A stretch of 64,000 bases of DNA, from the NCBI RefSeq assembly GCF_024713975.1, contig NC_091093.1:24928501-24992500 (forward strand), given 5' to 3'. Source of the stretch: Paralichthys olivaceus (lineage: Eukaryota; Chordata; Actinopteri; Pleuronectiformes; Paralichthyidae). Position numbers and translations under genes: made by a program. Shown here piece after piece: positions 42,706-56,086 of the stretch. Under the pieces are notes generated by a model. That model had not been told where the DNA came from and searched no databases. It saw only the letters and a program-made list of their open reading frames with translations. The number at the start of each line of letters is the position of its first letter. Positions within the stretch are counted from its first letter, which is position 1.

Positions 42706-45000
42706 CATCCTGTCGAGCGCTTTTGCTGGGATTCCAAATGTGATATGTAATCCTTCAAGCATGTTCTGGGTCTGCACCTTGTTGGAGTCAGAAACTCCTC
42801 CATGGGGAGATATATTGTGTATCACATGACTCACCTCAACTTTCAAAATGAAGGAGCATCAGTTCTAGTCTGAGTTTCTTTGGATGTCTTAGTGTTTGAC
42901 TTAAGATATCTGGTGCATGGTGCTTGTATCTTCCTCCTTGGTTCCAGGTTCATGGCCACACAGTATGCGAAGGTCAGAATATAGAAATACTAATAATGTC
43001 ATACTCAATCTCACTCATGAGGAAAGACTGAAGATAGAGACAGAGATCAGAAAGGTTCTTGACCTCCATGCATCATTGACATCAGGCAGGCAGCCCCTCG
43101 CTCCTCAGGTTTTACTCTCTACAGGACATCACCCACAGAGCTCAGAGACACAGACATAAGTCAATATGTTCAGTACTGTTCTCTGGATGAGTCTACAACA
43201 CAGCAGTTCTCTGCCAGGGAATTTTTCACTTCCCCAAAACCTACTCACACTTCTCACCTTCGTCATCTCTGGAAAAGGACAGCATCTGTCTCAGAGTTTC
43301 GTTCCCGAGTTGCTGCTGTCCTTTAGAGGAAACTGTATCCAACAATCTGAAGCCTTGAAACAGTCCTTCATACTTTATGCTGTACGATATAAAGATCGAC
43401 GACAAGACAGCTCGCTTAAAGAGAAGCCAAAGCATCTCTATTGCCACCTGGTGGCTGTCATCAGTATTGCTCATATATCCCACATCATCCATGTTGGTGG
43501 ATGGTCAGTGGGACATCAGACGTCAAACAAATGTTTCCCAAAGCTTTGGGTGCATGTTTGTGTGCTCATCATGATTGACAGCTGAGACTAAATTGCGATT
43601 TGGTGAGTGTGTGTATTGACGGGACCTCGTCAAAATCTAAATCCACAAGATGGCGATGTTTGTATCCAAGATTAATTATTGTATAGTGGGAGGAAGTGGA
43701 GATGCATTGTCCAGCTTTTATGCAGGCTCACATCCAGGTGGCATAGGACTCCCCCAAATATTAACAGCAAGTGAAACCACATGGAGACCCTTCAGTGCTT
43801 TGAGCATGACCAGGCCCCATGAACTCACCTGCAAAATGCTCTTACAGGCCCATCTACAGAGGGGGGCCCCAGTTCCCTAATTCCAGGCAAGGTCATTTAT
43901 ATTGAGGCCAATTCATGGGGGTCTTGGAATCGCTCTGTCTGGCCCCTCTCTTGGGATCAATTTGCCTTGGAAAACTCCACCAGGTGCTACTATCCCCTGA
44001 CAACAGAGCTACTTGGGTCACGCAAACCCCAGCACAATGAGAAGCTGGCGACTTATGGGGGATGGTGCTGTAAAATTCTCATGAACTGCAATGTACCTGT
44101 TGGGAAAATGATTGTATGTATTGCCAACAGAGTGCATCAGCAGTATGTAATGGAATGATCTTGCTATAATTTGTTCTCTGGTATTTCTAATATGGTGGCT
44201 GCCTGAAGTGATACATTAGGTGTTGTTTCCTGGGCCTAGACATCCAAAAGGCCAGAGTGTGAACTGTGTCTGAAGTAGCAGAAGGGACAGATGAACAGGC
44301 CAGAATGACACCTAATAGATCAGGTCTTTACGACCACCAGTTCAGAGACGAGAAGGAGACCTGCTGTGGCCAGAAGTCCCTCACTCTCAGGCTTGCCGCC
44401 CTGACCTCCCCGGGGGAGCACATCATTAGGGCCCATATAAACTTTTGAAGTGGAGAGTCCAAGTAAAGGCCAGGTATGTAAGGTAGTAAATAGTGACTTT
44501 GAATACAAACAGGAAAAGTTAAAGAGTCCACGACCCCTGACACGAAGATGAGTACCTTTGTGCAGTTACGTCCTCTGTTTTTCTCCCCTTGGATAGATAC
44601 CTGTCAGCCATAACTTATCACCTCCCACTGTTACACTCTATAAGAATAAGAAGTTGAGGGTGTCTTTGAAGTTTTTTTACTCGGGTCGAAAAATCCTCAC
44701 CAAAGATTCAGTGCAGTCAGTAAAACCACAAATTAATCGAGACATTTAAAATGATAGGGAAAGAAATTCTTCAAAGCTTAGTCATTAGAGCAAATATCTT
44801 AACCATCAGTAAAGTGAATGTGAGTCACTGCGGGATCTGTAACATGCACATCGCAAATTTGCTCAAGTGCAGCACATTTCCAGGAAAAGACGAGAGAGAT
44901 GCTGTAGTGAGTTCTGCACGAGCAAGCGTGTGTGCGTATGCAAATGTTCTTGAAGTATTTAGGAGCGCATACCGAGGAGAGCCTGGTATTCCAAGAGTTT
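42706..45000. other. intergenic upstream of fgf7, no gene seen
   Basis: No supported gene. The part from about 43700 to 44450 is richer in GC and in unique-looking sequence than the desert further left, which would suit a cis-regulatory region for fgf7. That is only an inference from composition. A CCACCTGGTGGCTGTCATCA word at 43445-43464 resembles a fish interspersed-repeat motif. Confidence 0.35.
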
Positions 45001-45009
45001 ATAGCTCCC

Positions 45010-45353
45010 TCTCATGTCCAGTGGGTGAGAGACAGCGAGGAGCAGGCAGAGGGTGTTTCTCCATTGCACCTCAGCCAGGGACAGCTGACTGGTTGGGATC
45101 TAATTGCTCTCAAGTGAGGTCAGCAGGAGGCATTTATCTAAGCAGAGTGCACGGCGACAGCGGAAGATGCACAGAGTCGGCCTGCCAGAATCAGGGAGAG
45201 ATCCATGGGAACTGACAGAAGCTCCCAGCTCTTGTTTAGTTTTACTGCATTACTGGACTTGGTTTACCACTGAGGCTTCAGCTGTAGAACTACAGAGTCT
45301 TCAAATTAAAAGGGAACACACCTCTGACAACTCCTGTCATCCAGCGGAGCTCA
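45010..45353 (+). other. candidate non-coding first exon of fgf7 (start uncertain)
   Basis: The stretch ends with a strong donor (CAT followed by GTAAGTC at 45354). The next good plus-strand acceptor is a TTTTTCTTTTTACAG tract ending at 45771. Splicing these would join a leader exon to the exon that holds the fgf7 start codon, as in mammals, where the first FGF7 exon is non-coding. The left boundary is arbitrary because no start site is evident. Confidence 0.35.
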
Positions 45354-45771
45354 TGTAAGTCACATGATTTAATGCTTTTTTTTTTAAGAAGCAGTGTAGT
45401 TTGTGTGTTTGAAAGCACACGTGTTCTGATACAGAGGAGCTTGCAGACCTGTAGACTTGTGAAGAAATCCAGCAGCATTGATGTAATATTCCCTGTCAGG
45501 TAGTCTGTCATAGAGCACCACAGAAATATTAGATTTAATGGGCTCAAAGACATTAAACACATTTTCATTCAAATGCAAAAACAGAGGCTGTTTGATAGTT
45601 GTATGAATGTTTTTGGGAATTCTGCAATGAAACTGAGTGAATACAAGCAAATGTTTTATACTTTTAAGCTGCTTCAGCAAAAATCTTTCAGCTTCAATGC
45701 CTAACTTCCAACTTCTAGTATAACATTTTTCTAACAGCATTAATCAAACTTGTGTGTTTTTCTTTTTACAG

Positions 45772-46125
45772 TGATATTGTGTGTAACTTTTCCTGAACGG
45801 GATTATGAAGTCCCTTGTCGGACTGTGGTCTCAAGAAGATGGAGCAGTCAACGTGCACTGAAGACTAAACACCGTCTCACAGTTACCCATCGTCTTACTC
45901 TTCAGACCGCTCTCCAGCTTCGACCCCGACCACCTTCACAAAGTCCCCCCCCACCACCACCCAGTCTCACGGCCCCAGCAGAAGCAGGGGCGCTGCGGAA
46001 ACAGTGACCCGGAGGTCACAACACAGGGGTCACAAACCTGGGGTTGCTGGGCTGAGGGATAGTGCACAGATCTCTAGCACGCATTTCAGTATGTTGTTCA
46101 TTGATCCCCACTGCATTGTATTATA
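45772..46125 (+). promoter_or_regulatory. probable fgf7 5' UTR with three short upstream ORFs
   Basis: Continuous with the first coding exon and preceded by a good acceptor at 45770-45771. It carries uORFs at 45805-45861 (18 codons), 45839-45868 (9 codons, different frame) and 46091-46126 (11 codons). The stop of the third, TAA at 46124-46126, shares its last A with the fgf7 ATG at 46126-46128. An internal AG at 46088-46089 could act as an alternative acceptor, and the third uORF would still be included. Confidence 0.5.
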
Positions 46126-49100
46126 ATGCACAAATGGATGCTGACATGGAACCTTCAAAATCCGTTCTCGGGACTGTACTTGCATGCAATCTTCCTGTTG
46201 GGCAGCGTGCGTGTGGTCTACAGTGACTGCACTCCAGAGCAACTTGCTGCCATCATGAACTGCTCCAAACAGGAGCGCCACATCAGGAACTACGACTACA
46301 TGGAGGGAGGAGATGTGCGGATCCGTCAGCTATTCAGCCGCACACAGTGGTTCCTGACAATCGACGACAGAGGCAACATCAATGGGACTCAAGATCCCAC
46401 CGACTGCTACAGTAAGGATGGCTCTTATTGTCTAATTTTATGGTTTTTACTCACATTAAACTATATTTTCCACCCCAGCGCAGACTGAGCACTGGATTAT
46501 GAAATGCTGTAATTGTGCTTTGCAGAGTTGAGCTGTGAAATCTTTCCACTGAACCAGTAAAAAAAACCTTTGGCCTGTCAGGGTGACAGAAGCACGTGGG
46601 AGGTGTTATTGTACACAGTTCTCCACAGTGTAATCACAGTGTTAATGGGCAAAGTGTCTGCGTTAGAGCGGCCAAAGTGACAGAGGTAAAATGAAGCAGG
46701 TGGAGTTTTTGGCTTGTTAAACCATAACATGATGTAAACACAGGCTGTAATGAAGTAAACTGCAGGATCGTGGAAACCTGATGGGTCCCAGGGCTCCGTG
46801 ACCTCGCACTCACACTGGTACACTCACGTTGGTTCAGCTCGATTTACTCTCCCATAAACCCACAGCGTCAGAATGGAATCTGGTAGACAAAGAATTGGCA
46901 CATGAAAGGAACATGGAAAAAATATGAAAAACAAATTTTCATCTCCTGGTTTGTGACGCCTCAAACAGAGGCGGACACTGCACTGTAAAAACTGTCAAAT
47001 AATGGTTTACTACTGAATGGGTCATTTTATTTACAGGCCTTGTTAAATATGTTTTAACACTGTTGTTAAAATTGTCACTTCAGAGCCAAAGGTTTTTAAA
47101 GCTTGTGTTTTTTTAGATGCCACAGACTTCCTCTGTGATTGAGAGGATGTTTTACGTAGTTATCATTTCCTCTGGTCTGTCAGTACGACTGCGGCTGGAA
47201 TGTTGGCTTGACAGAGAGATGCCTCATGGAAAAGATGCTTGTGCAACAACTGGCAATGAAAGACAGAAAAATTGATACACCCACATATGCGGCTGACAAT
47301 CGCACGCTAAAACCTCACGGAAATTAAAGCAGCGAGTCTTTGAAGACAACAACGTGCTGCCGATATATGTGTAATAAATCAGTGATCCGTGTTTTTCGGG
47401 TGGAGTGAGCAGGGGAGTCCTGAAAAGTTGATTGCATAATGAGACAGCTTAAAAAAAGAAAAAGAAAGCACAATAAGAAGCTAAAGACTTCATTTGAGCT
47501 CATCTCTTGCACCACAAAACAAGTTTTTATTAACTTCATCACATTTCATCGGGCTGTTTTGACATGGAAACATAAAGTCTCTTATGTGGATTTTCTTATT
47601 CATTGAAGCTTTTGTAACTGGAACACATAGAGAACTAAAATGATTTTTGGCAATATAGACAAAACTGTTTTTGTGTATGGTATACATTTTCAATAATAGT
47701 GATAAATCATTAAAGGAATACAAACCCATGTTAAGTCTAAGATAATATAGATTTACTTGTAGCAAAATAGTAAATGGTCATTTCAAACACATGTATGTTT
47801 GTGTCTAAGTGAAACAACATGTTCATTTTCAACTTCTTATGAGAATATCAATAAAAGACAGCAAAGAGCAGATGAACCACTTTTAACTCATGATAACTTG
47901 GAATCAGAGACTCTAATACTGAAAGTTAGAGAGTGGGAGTTTTCTACTGTGGCTCAGGTTATGGTTTGACAGACCTGGTGTCAGGTGGAGCCAAATACAA
48001 ATAACTGAGACTACATCTCCTCTAAATTAAATTATAAACTATAATACAGATACAATGATTTACAATAAGATTTGCATTTGAAGAAAAAGTAAAAATGAAT
48101 GATTGAAATGAATTTGTTCGAAATCTTGTCACATGTCACCTCTCTGAGACAATCAGTACAAAGCAACCAATCTCAAATTGCACAATCGAGACGTATTCCT
48201 GGAAGTCTGTCTGTAATGTCCCTCAGATGTAAATACTGGATTCAAACTGTTCAGGAAAAAGCAGAACTGGGGATTACCCCTAAATTAATTTGCTCGGCCA
48301 GGGGCTGGACCAGCGAGTGACAACAAATCTGTTCAAGTTCAGGAAAGCTGGAGACCATCCACATCAGAGCCAAACTGTTTACAGTTGAAATGTGTTTCCA
48401 TCTTCCCACAGCAGACCATACAAATGCAGCGGGTACATGTAATACGATAGGAATAGCAATGCCATGCTAAAAGAGACACATCTATAATGAAATCCCAGCT
48501 TGAGACATGCAATGAATCAAAATTTTACTATAACTTCACTTCAAATCATAAAGAAAACTCAACAGGGGGGTGGGGGCTCATAAATGGACAACGATATTAA
48601 GTCAAATATCAAGTACAAACAACATTCCAAGATTGGGAGAGCGCCATCTGTTTGTGATCTAGCAGATGCTAAAATGCAGCATGCTCAATGTCAGTTTGAA
48701 AAGGTTTAATAGTCTTCTCCCCTTTTATCTCTGCCTGCCAAACTAAGGAACCTCTGCAATGTGTAAAAATGAACTGCAAGGTTTGAACTGTTATTTAAGT
48801 CTGTGATTTGGACCTTAGGGTGCATATTTCTGTGTTACTCTGAGCCCTGTGATTAAAGGTCTTGCAGATTAAGAAATGTTATGATTGAAACAGTATATTG
48901 CACATCTAAGAACCTTTTCTATGGTGAGACATCATTTCACTTTTTACACTGAGATAATTAGAAGTGTATGACTGGTGGACTAATGATCGATAATCTATTT
49001 ATCTGTCTGTAAGTTGCATAATGAGCTCCTTTAGTTTCAAGGGAAGGAAAACACCATCACAATTGATTTGAGACCTTTCTACAATGGAGACGTACACATT

Positions 49101-50414
49101 TGTCTTGTATAGACCTAATTCCCCAGAAGTATAGTCTTCTGATAGATGAACCATTGGTTCTTGAGTTGCTTAATAAAATTATTATTAACACAAAAAAAAA
49201 AACACGAACCAAAATTGAGCATAAGTGTTTTAACTCTCCCACGTATTTGGAGAACAGACCTTAAGTGTAGCGTGCAAAGCTCATGCAAGGAGGTAGTTTC
49301 CTCAATCCCAGGAGAGCGAGGCCTAATCTGTCTCCCATATGTGCTATGACCATAGGTTGTGGTTTGTGTAACGGCCACCCAGGCCAGTTAACAAAGCTTG
49401 AACAAAGCCAGAGCGAGTCTGATTAACCACAGGAACTTCCATCCCCGTTTGTTAATGATGATGAATGTTGAGCAAGGCGTGGAGCTTGAGTGACGGCTGG
49501 ATGACGAGTCTTATCTGCTCTGTAATACGTCTCACTCTCCTGACTGTCTGGCAGGTATCCTGGAGATCAGGACCGTGTCCGAGGGGGGTGTACTGGCCAT
49601 CAAAGGTGTGAAGAGTCAGCTCTTTATTTCCATGAACAAGGCTGGAGTGCTGCAAGGCAAGGTAACGTTTTACCTCAGTCAGAGAAACCGTACACACCAC
49701 AGTCAATGAGTAGAAGTAGTGTCACCATATTGAGATTAGATACCTACCTACACAGAAATGTTCGGCAAACTGCTCATATTGAATGCAGGCAAAACATCTA
49801 TTCTCTGATATAGTTGTGCTGAATAAAAGTAACCTAACAATACATGTGACGATTCATAGATATTAGCGCTATACACTTGCCTGACTTTTCTCTTATAGAT
49901 CTCTGCATATAGATTCTTTCTTAAGGAAAAACAAATGATCCAGATCCACACACAAATGTATTAGTTATTTTCTGCATCCTTCGTTTTGAAGGAATCTGCC
50001 CAGTAGTTTTTACATTATCCTGCTAAATAAGAAACAAACATACAACCCAACAAACACATGCACAGGGTGAGATCACAACCTTATTGGCAGATAAAACATG
50101 CTTTTGAACAAAACAAATCAATGATGAGAATAAACACTAATGCTGGCAACTGCAGATTGTATTATTATTATTAAAGCTTTTATATCTTTCCATGGCAGGA
50201 TACGTACAATGAAAACTGCAACTTCAAAGAGGTCTTCCTAGAAAACTACTTCAACGCTTACTCCTCTGTAAAGTGGACTAAAAACGGCAAAGAAATGTTC
50301 ATAGCGCTGTCTCAGAAGGGAAGGCCGATGCGAGGGAAGAAGACGAGGAGGGAGCACATAGCATCTCACTTCATCCCGATGAAATGCAGGGAGGAGGAGA
50401 GGAGGGTGGACTGA
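46126..50414 (+). CDS. fgf7: fibroblast growth factor 7 (keratinocyte growth factor), complete
   Basis: Secreted FGF of the FGF7/10/22 group that signals from mesenchyme to epithelium through FGFR2b. Three coding exons: 46126-46411, 49555-49661 and 50199-50414, joined in phases 1 and 0, giving 202 residues (human 194). It starts MHKWMLTW, the distinctive FGF7 beginning, with a hydrophobic signal segment around residues 17-32. N45-C-S and N86-G-T are glycosylation sequons, the first at the same position as in mammals. [12 protein letters not shown] (56-67) opens the beta-trefoil. Exon 3 carries NCNFKE and the basic RGKKTRR heparin-binding region. FGF10 was considered, but the N-terminus and NCNFKE favour FGF7. 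Intron 1 (46412-49554) shows no gene; intron 2 holds a dispersed repeat copy. Confidence 0.96.
49961..50105 (-). repeat. dispersed teleost repeat, copy D (inverted), in fgf7 intron 2
   Basis: The plus strand shows CTGCATCCTTCGTTTTGAAG, CCCAGTAGTTTTTACATTAT followed by CCTGCTAAATAAGAAACAAA, then a CACAGGGTGAGATCACAACC tail. This parallels copy E and is the reverse complement of the family's 5' end. It ends about 95 bp before fgf7 exon 3. Confidence 0.6.
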
Positions 50415-50938
50415 CAGCAGGACTCAAATAGCTTATGATTTCAGCCACATATTATATTTGTTAATAGACACATGTAAACTCAGTACCAAACACCACACTC
50501 CACTCTCGTCAAGTTGTATACAAGGTGTGTAGTATTCCATGATGTGTCGTCGTTTTTATATGAGGAAACGACAGATGGGTTCAGTGAAGAATGAGAAAAT
50601 ACTGAAATATTTGTGCATAAACCACTACACGAACTGTAAAAACACTAAAGTCTACTCAATGTTATTGTTATTTTGAGTTAAATGTTATGTTTCCTTAAAA
50701 AAAGCAGTAAAGTGTTTTCTTATAAAACCGTAAAATATATGAGTGTATATATAAACGCACAGTCAGGACTGTATTCTTTTCTAAGGATGATCAGCACCCA
50801 GCCAGATGAGGAGACCTGAACCATCAACCCTCAGGTCCAGAGCGGAGGTTTGGCTCGACGTACTGTTGATGTGCTGAAGCAAGCTGGACTTGTCTTTTTT
50901 AATAGTACTGGTGCTCAGAGCGCACGAAACACAGGCAC

Positions 50939-50944
50939 AATAAA
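50939..50944 (+). terminator. candidate fgf7 polyadenylation signal
   Basis: First AATAAA after the fgf7 stop, about 525 nt downstream. AT-rich sequence continues to about 51750, so a longer 3' UTR is possible. Confidence 0.4.
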
Positions 50945-53900
50945 TACCATTACAACAGCGTGTTGGGTGAAATTAGAGTTTGTAGGACCATCTGTTTGTG
51001 GATGACTTGCTTTCATCCGTCTGTTCTTCTTTTGTTAAAAACCAGACTCGTGTCCAAATGCATTGTAGCTGCTCACTGACGCCCTCCTTCATTATCAAGG
51101 TGTGATTTTGAAATACTAAAATATTCTACTGCTGCTGATGAAAAGATACCATGATTAAAATGTTAACAACATAAAGAATGTGTAAGATGTGCAATTTCTT
51201 CCCTCAACAGTGAGAGTCACCAGTACTGTAAGATGTGTATTTATTTGATTTTTTCACAGTAACACAGTAATTATATAATTGAACTTTGTATTAGCCGTAC
51301 TTATAAGTACATCTAATGCAAAAATCTATTTGTTTTTTATCTTATATTTTTCTTGTCCCCGTCTCATTAAAATCTAATATAATATATATAATATTCCAGT
51401 CCTGACCACAATATTACAGTTACTTATAATTCACAGTTCTGAGTTATATGTATTTGTATATATTATATTTGTATATAATAGATGAGTTATATTTTAAAGA
51501 ATTTCCCTCTATACTTGGATAATTTCCCATGCAACCGTTGAAGCACAGTTTTGCTGACTGCATTCATGCTTCAAGTCACTTAAGTCATGATAAACTTTCA
51601 TACCTTCAGTCCCTCTACATGTCAGCTGACACACCAGACACCTGGTAAAGTACAACTCAAATGTCTGAGTAGTTAGTAGTTTAGTCGTACTAACAGCTCT
51701 AATATTAACTCATTTTATTCAATATTAGTGTAAAAATAAATGGCTTCTTGTAACTTCAGCTGAAGAATCTGCCATGTAAGGTATGAAACGATGAAGCTGA
51801 GCAGCCCTGGAGTGAGATGAAGAGGGATTTTATTCTGCTGACCCACTTCGACAAAAACATTAATACGCCCTTATTTACTCAATAAATAAGACTGGAGACA
51901 TAAACATAAGGTTTTTTTTAATATTTGCATGCTGACCATTTATAAGAAAGATGACCTCATAGTTCAACTGCATATTTTCATCAATAATCTGAAGCCTGAT
52001 TCAGCCTAGTTTCAACAGAAATGTGTTCATTTGTGTATAAATATGTCATCTCTGAGTTCCAGTGATTCCCTATTACTGGAAATTGACTGCTCTGTGATTT
52101 GTCTTAACCTCAAATCGAAAATCATTTGATAATTTAAGGTTGTTTGGCCTCTAACGCTGTAATTTCTCTGTCAATGTGATACACATTGAGCAACCACGGT
52201 GTTTGCTGAACACTGTTATTACCACCGTCCTCTGGAGATATTAACAGATTGAATAATGAGATAATCTAATCTGTAGATATTGTCTCTCAGAAAACTGAAC
52301 ACATGTTGCAAAGAAACATTTGGGAAAACATCAGTGTTCTTGGACCGTCCAAAACATATGATGTGCATAAATAAACTCAGTCTGATAAGTGAGGGTCAGA
52401 TGTGAGAGGATAAATCTATTACTTATGATGGAAGAGATAAAAAATACATCAAAACTGCCTTTCACTGAATCCCTCTGAATTTCTTTTTGGTCAGAGAACA
52501 AAAATATCACAGACATATTGGCAGGGTGCCTACACCATACGTTCATGCAGACATATATAAAGCTGTGCGTGCAGGCATAAAAACACACACCGACACAGAG
52601 CTTTACCTTTTGCCTGGGTTCACATCTGGCTTAGAGAACCCCTGTCAGATAAAGACAGTCAAATTGAGAGAGCAAACCCCTGAAATACGTTTGACCCAAA
52701 CAACATCTGAGCAAGGTGAAGGCTTCTGCCAAGTCACGCAAAGTTAGTCTTAGCAGATAATTTGTAACATGCTCAAAATGTAAACACATTTCAGACTCAA
52801 GGCTGTGTATTCCCAGCAGTACGAGGCGAGGCCGAAGCCAAACTAGAGTGAGGGAGAACTGTCACAGACGCGGAGCTGCGGACTTCCAAGAGAGAAGACA
52901 CAACACATGCACACCAGACACATGAATTACACTTACAAGGTGATCCAAGACCCACAGATTGTGTTTAATAAAATGCTCCTGAAATCACAAATCATTTTAA
53001 TACCCGTTTTAATGCTTTTTTCATTTTACAAATTCTGCGATTCCTGTGCACTTGTCTTCATCTGTTGTGCATTAGATTTATCAAACAGCTAAATTATGAA
53101 AGCAGCTCTGCTCTTGCCAGCGATGACATAGAGTTTTTTGACAGTAAAAAAACGTTTGCCTTGTAATGTCGTCACTGATTGTGTGCAAGCAGGTTGTTTA
53201 AACCGACTGTCTGAACCGATTTTTTTTATGAATAAAAACGTATCGATAATCAGACGCAGTCACAACTCATGGTCAAATGTATTGGTTAATAATAATGGAA
53301 TCCAAACATTGTTATAACACATCAGTAGTTACGGTGGTTTACTGTGGTTTTAATTCACAACGTTGCCATTTTACAAGTTATAATATCAGTTAACGGTAAA
53401 GTTATTCTTCACAAATCTCTGCATCTTTCAAGTCAACTTAATTGCAGACACAAAAGGTCCATATCTATATAAAAAGAATAAGACAGAAACATACAAATAT
53501 ATTCATAGCAGCTCACAGATCCAAAATTATTAAACTACAGTATTAATACAACTCGTAGCCTTCAGGCATTTGCTCCTAATACCTTGTAAAGGCTGATCTG
53601 ATGCTATAACTCTCAGTAAATCAACACATTAATTTGTGCATTAAATTCCTCAAGACTGCTCAGAGAGAGTAGAAATACTACAGGCCACAAACATCTGACT
53701 TGCACTGGACCCTCTTGGGATTTTAAGAAAGATTCTAAATGCAAAAGTTTTGTCATATCAGCTCAACTGTAGCTGCACCACGAGTGCATCATCCTGAGAT
53801 GAATAACTACTCCATGACAAGGGTATGCCATTCATTGCTGTGGTTTAAACCAGTAGCTCTACATTTGTGTAGAAGCATGAACGCAGACAACCACATCCCA

Positions 53901-54772
53901 TATCCCAAACAGCGTGTGCGGGCACGAGCAAGGCCTGCAGGGAGGTTGAAGGAAGTCTAACACTGGCTGTGCACAGCTCTGCAGGACAGGATGGAGTGAG
54001 ACGAGTAGAAGACGGAGGGGAAGATGAGAAAGAAATGCAAGTGAGGATGAACAGGGAGAGAGGCTGGGGAGTCTCGTGCGATCAGGAGAGGTGGTCTTGG
54101 GACATCGGGAGGAAAGGGGAGGCCCTGGGGTGAGGGGGAGGGGGGGAGGGGGGACACGTAGCTTAACTTGATACATTTGAGGGCCGTAAACCTTCGTTTC
54201 CCAAGAGGAACTCTGGGGTTATGTAACCTGGGGAATTCTCTGTTTGCAGACCTTAGCACGGAAACCCCAGAACACCAGATCGTTGTGAAAGAGGATCAGG
54301 ACCTCGAGCAACTTCGCACAATATCGCACTTTTCCCTGACAGTGAATTTAATCCACACTGGGAAATGATAAGTTGTTATTAAGAAAAGATGTTTATAATA
54401 ATACCCTATTACGCTTAAAAGAACACACTCACTTCTTGACATGAAACTGAAGAGAAAAACTGGATGGTTGTTTTAACAGTATGAAACCATTGAAACCATT
54501 GTGCAGTTGTCACACTAGGTGTAGAAAGTGGACGGCTAGTTCACCCATTCTTTTCCAGAGATATGACACACGTTGGGGTGGCTGTAGTACCTAAATATTG
54601 TTTGGTAATTAAAATCAAATCCAGTTAATTTATAAAGCACATTTATAAACAACCAGATTCAACCATAGTGCTGAACAATAAAAAAAACTATAGAATAAAA
54701 GGAGATAACTAATCTATTATCACCTCATTAGAACCAACACTAAATATCTTTACGTCTCAAACTATTACTACA
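50945..54772. other. fgf7-dtwd1 intergenic DNA, no gene seen
   Basis: AT-rich, with no supported gene. A G-rich run (GGGGGAGGGGGGGAGGGGGG area) lies at about 54131-54153. Open frames across it are low-complexity. Confidence 0.45.
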
Positions 54773-54840
54773 ATGGATGGATGGATGGATGGATGGATGG
54801 ATGGGTGGGTGGATGGATGGATGGATGGATGGATGGATGA
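54773..54840 (+). repeat. (ATGG)n microsatellite
   Basis: About 17 tetranucleotide units of ATGG, interrupted once by GGTGGGTGG. Confidence 0.95.
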
Positions 54841-56086
54841 TATCTGACTTTTCCTAGCTTGAGTTTTAGGTTTGAAATCCACTGACTAATGCTCAGGCAT
54901 CTGTTCTAGACGTTGATGATGTGATGAGGAGAATGCTGGAGATCAGTATTCTGACGAGCACTGGATATGAAGGGGTGGAGGTGATTAGGGTGGAGTGAAT
55001 AACATATTTGCTTATCTGTCCAACAAATATTATGCTGTACAGCACTAAAATCTTTCAGGGATTGAGGATCCTGGAGCTTGAAGACGTGTGTAAAGTCTCC
55101 AGTGGTTATTTCAGGGTCCAGCAGGGAGTGTACAAAATTCCTTGGAAACACACCACCTGTTTTGTAAAATTGAAATCCAAGAAACATTTATATTAACAGA
55201 GGAATGCTGTTATTAGTTGGCAAAATGTTTGTTCCCTGCTGATTCATTAAGGTATTGGAACAACATTCTGACTAACAAATAGCCTCCCTCAAAACTACTG
55301 ACAGCAAGGTCTGTGGATTATCCAGAGAAACCAGGGCGCTGGTGATGGAAGACATTTCGGTTTTGAGCTTTTTCTTTACTCCTACTGTGTTGGATTTTTC
55401 AACAGAGCGTGTTTCAAAAAACTTTTGGAGTTCACCGCTTGAGAAAAGAGAAAAATGTTCTTTTTCATTTAAGGAAGTGCATCTTTAAAAAAAGAAATGA
55501 AGTGGTTTGAAATATGTTTGCAGCATTTAAAGATGTATGCAGTGATTATATGAAATGAAAGGTAATTTACTTTAATGGTAAAAAGTGATGCACTTAAATA
55601 CTAATACAACAATATTAAGCTTTCACACACTCTTAATTAACTTTTTGTTAATTTTTTTCAGGATGCTTAGATTTCTGTTTCAAGCCTAACTTTAAATTCT
55701 TTATGAATGGCTTTACGTTGTCTTAGCACATACAAGTATGTTCAACCATAAATGAACACAGATACATGTATGCACTTGTGGAGAGGCATAAAAAATGTGG
55801 CCATGAGCAGGTCTCTCGTCTCCAGCTGCTCTAGTGAGCCAACTCGAGACCTTGTTCTGCCATGAGAAGAGTTTGGGCTTTGATGATAAAAATACAGTGT
55901 GCAACTGTAAGAAGAAATAACACCCTGTAGACAGTGGAAAGTCTGGCAGTGTGAAAACCACTGCAAATATACATAATCAGTGTGTGGTTACCTGAGACCC
56001 AGAAGGACAGTGAGGTGTCTTGAAGCTGTCGAGCCGTCATTCTTTTGATTCATTGTGTACTGCTCGTGTCAAGCAGACTGGATACA
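54841..56086. other. intergenic, no gene seen
   Basis: AT-rich sequence without recognisable gene or repeat. Confidence 0.4.

Noticed and set aside
43166..43585. 139-codon plus-strand ORF upstream of fgf7
   Set aside because: Includes a repeat-like CCACCTGGTGGCTG segment and lacks any recognised domain; considered repeat-derived or chance.
46021..46050. CAGGGGTCACAAACCTGGGG as a transposon terminus next to fgf7
   Set aside because: Superficially hAT-like, but without a partner terminus or further similarity.
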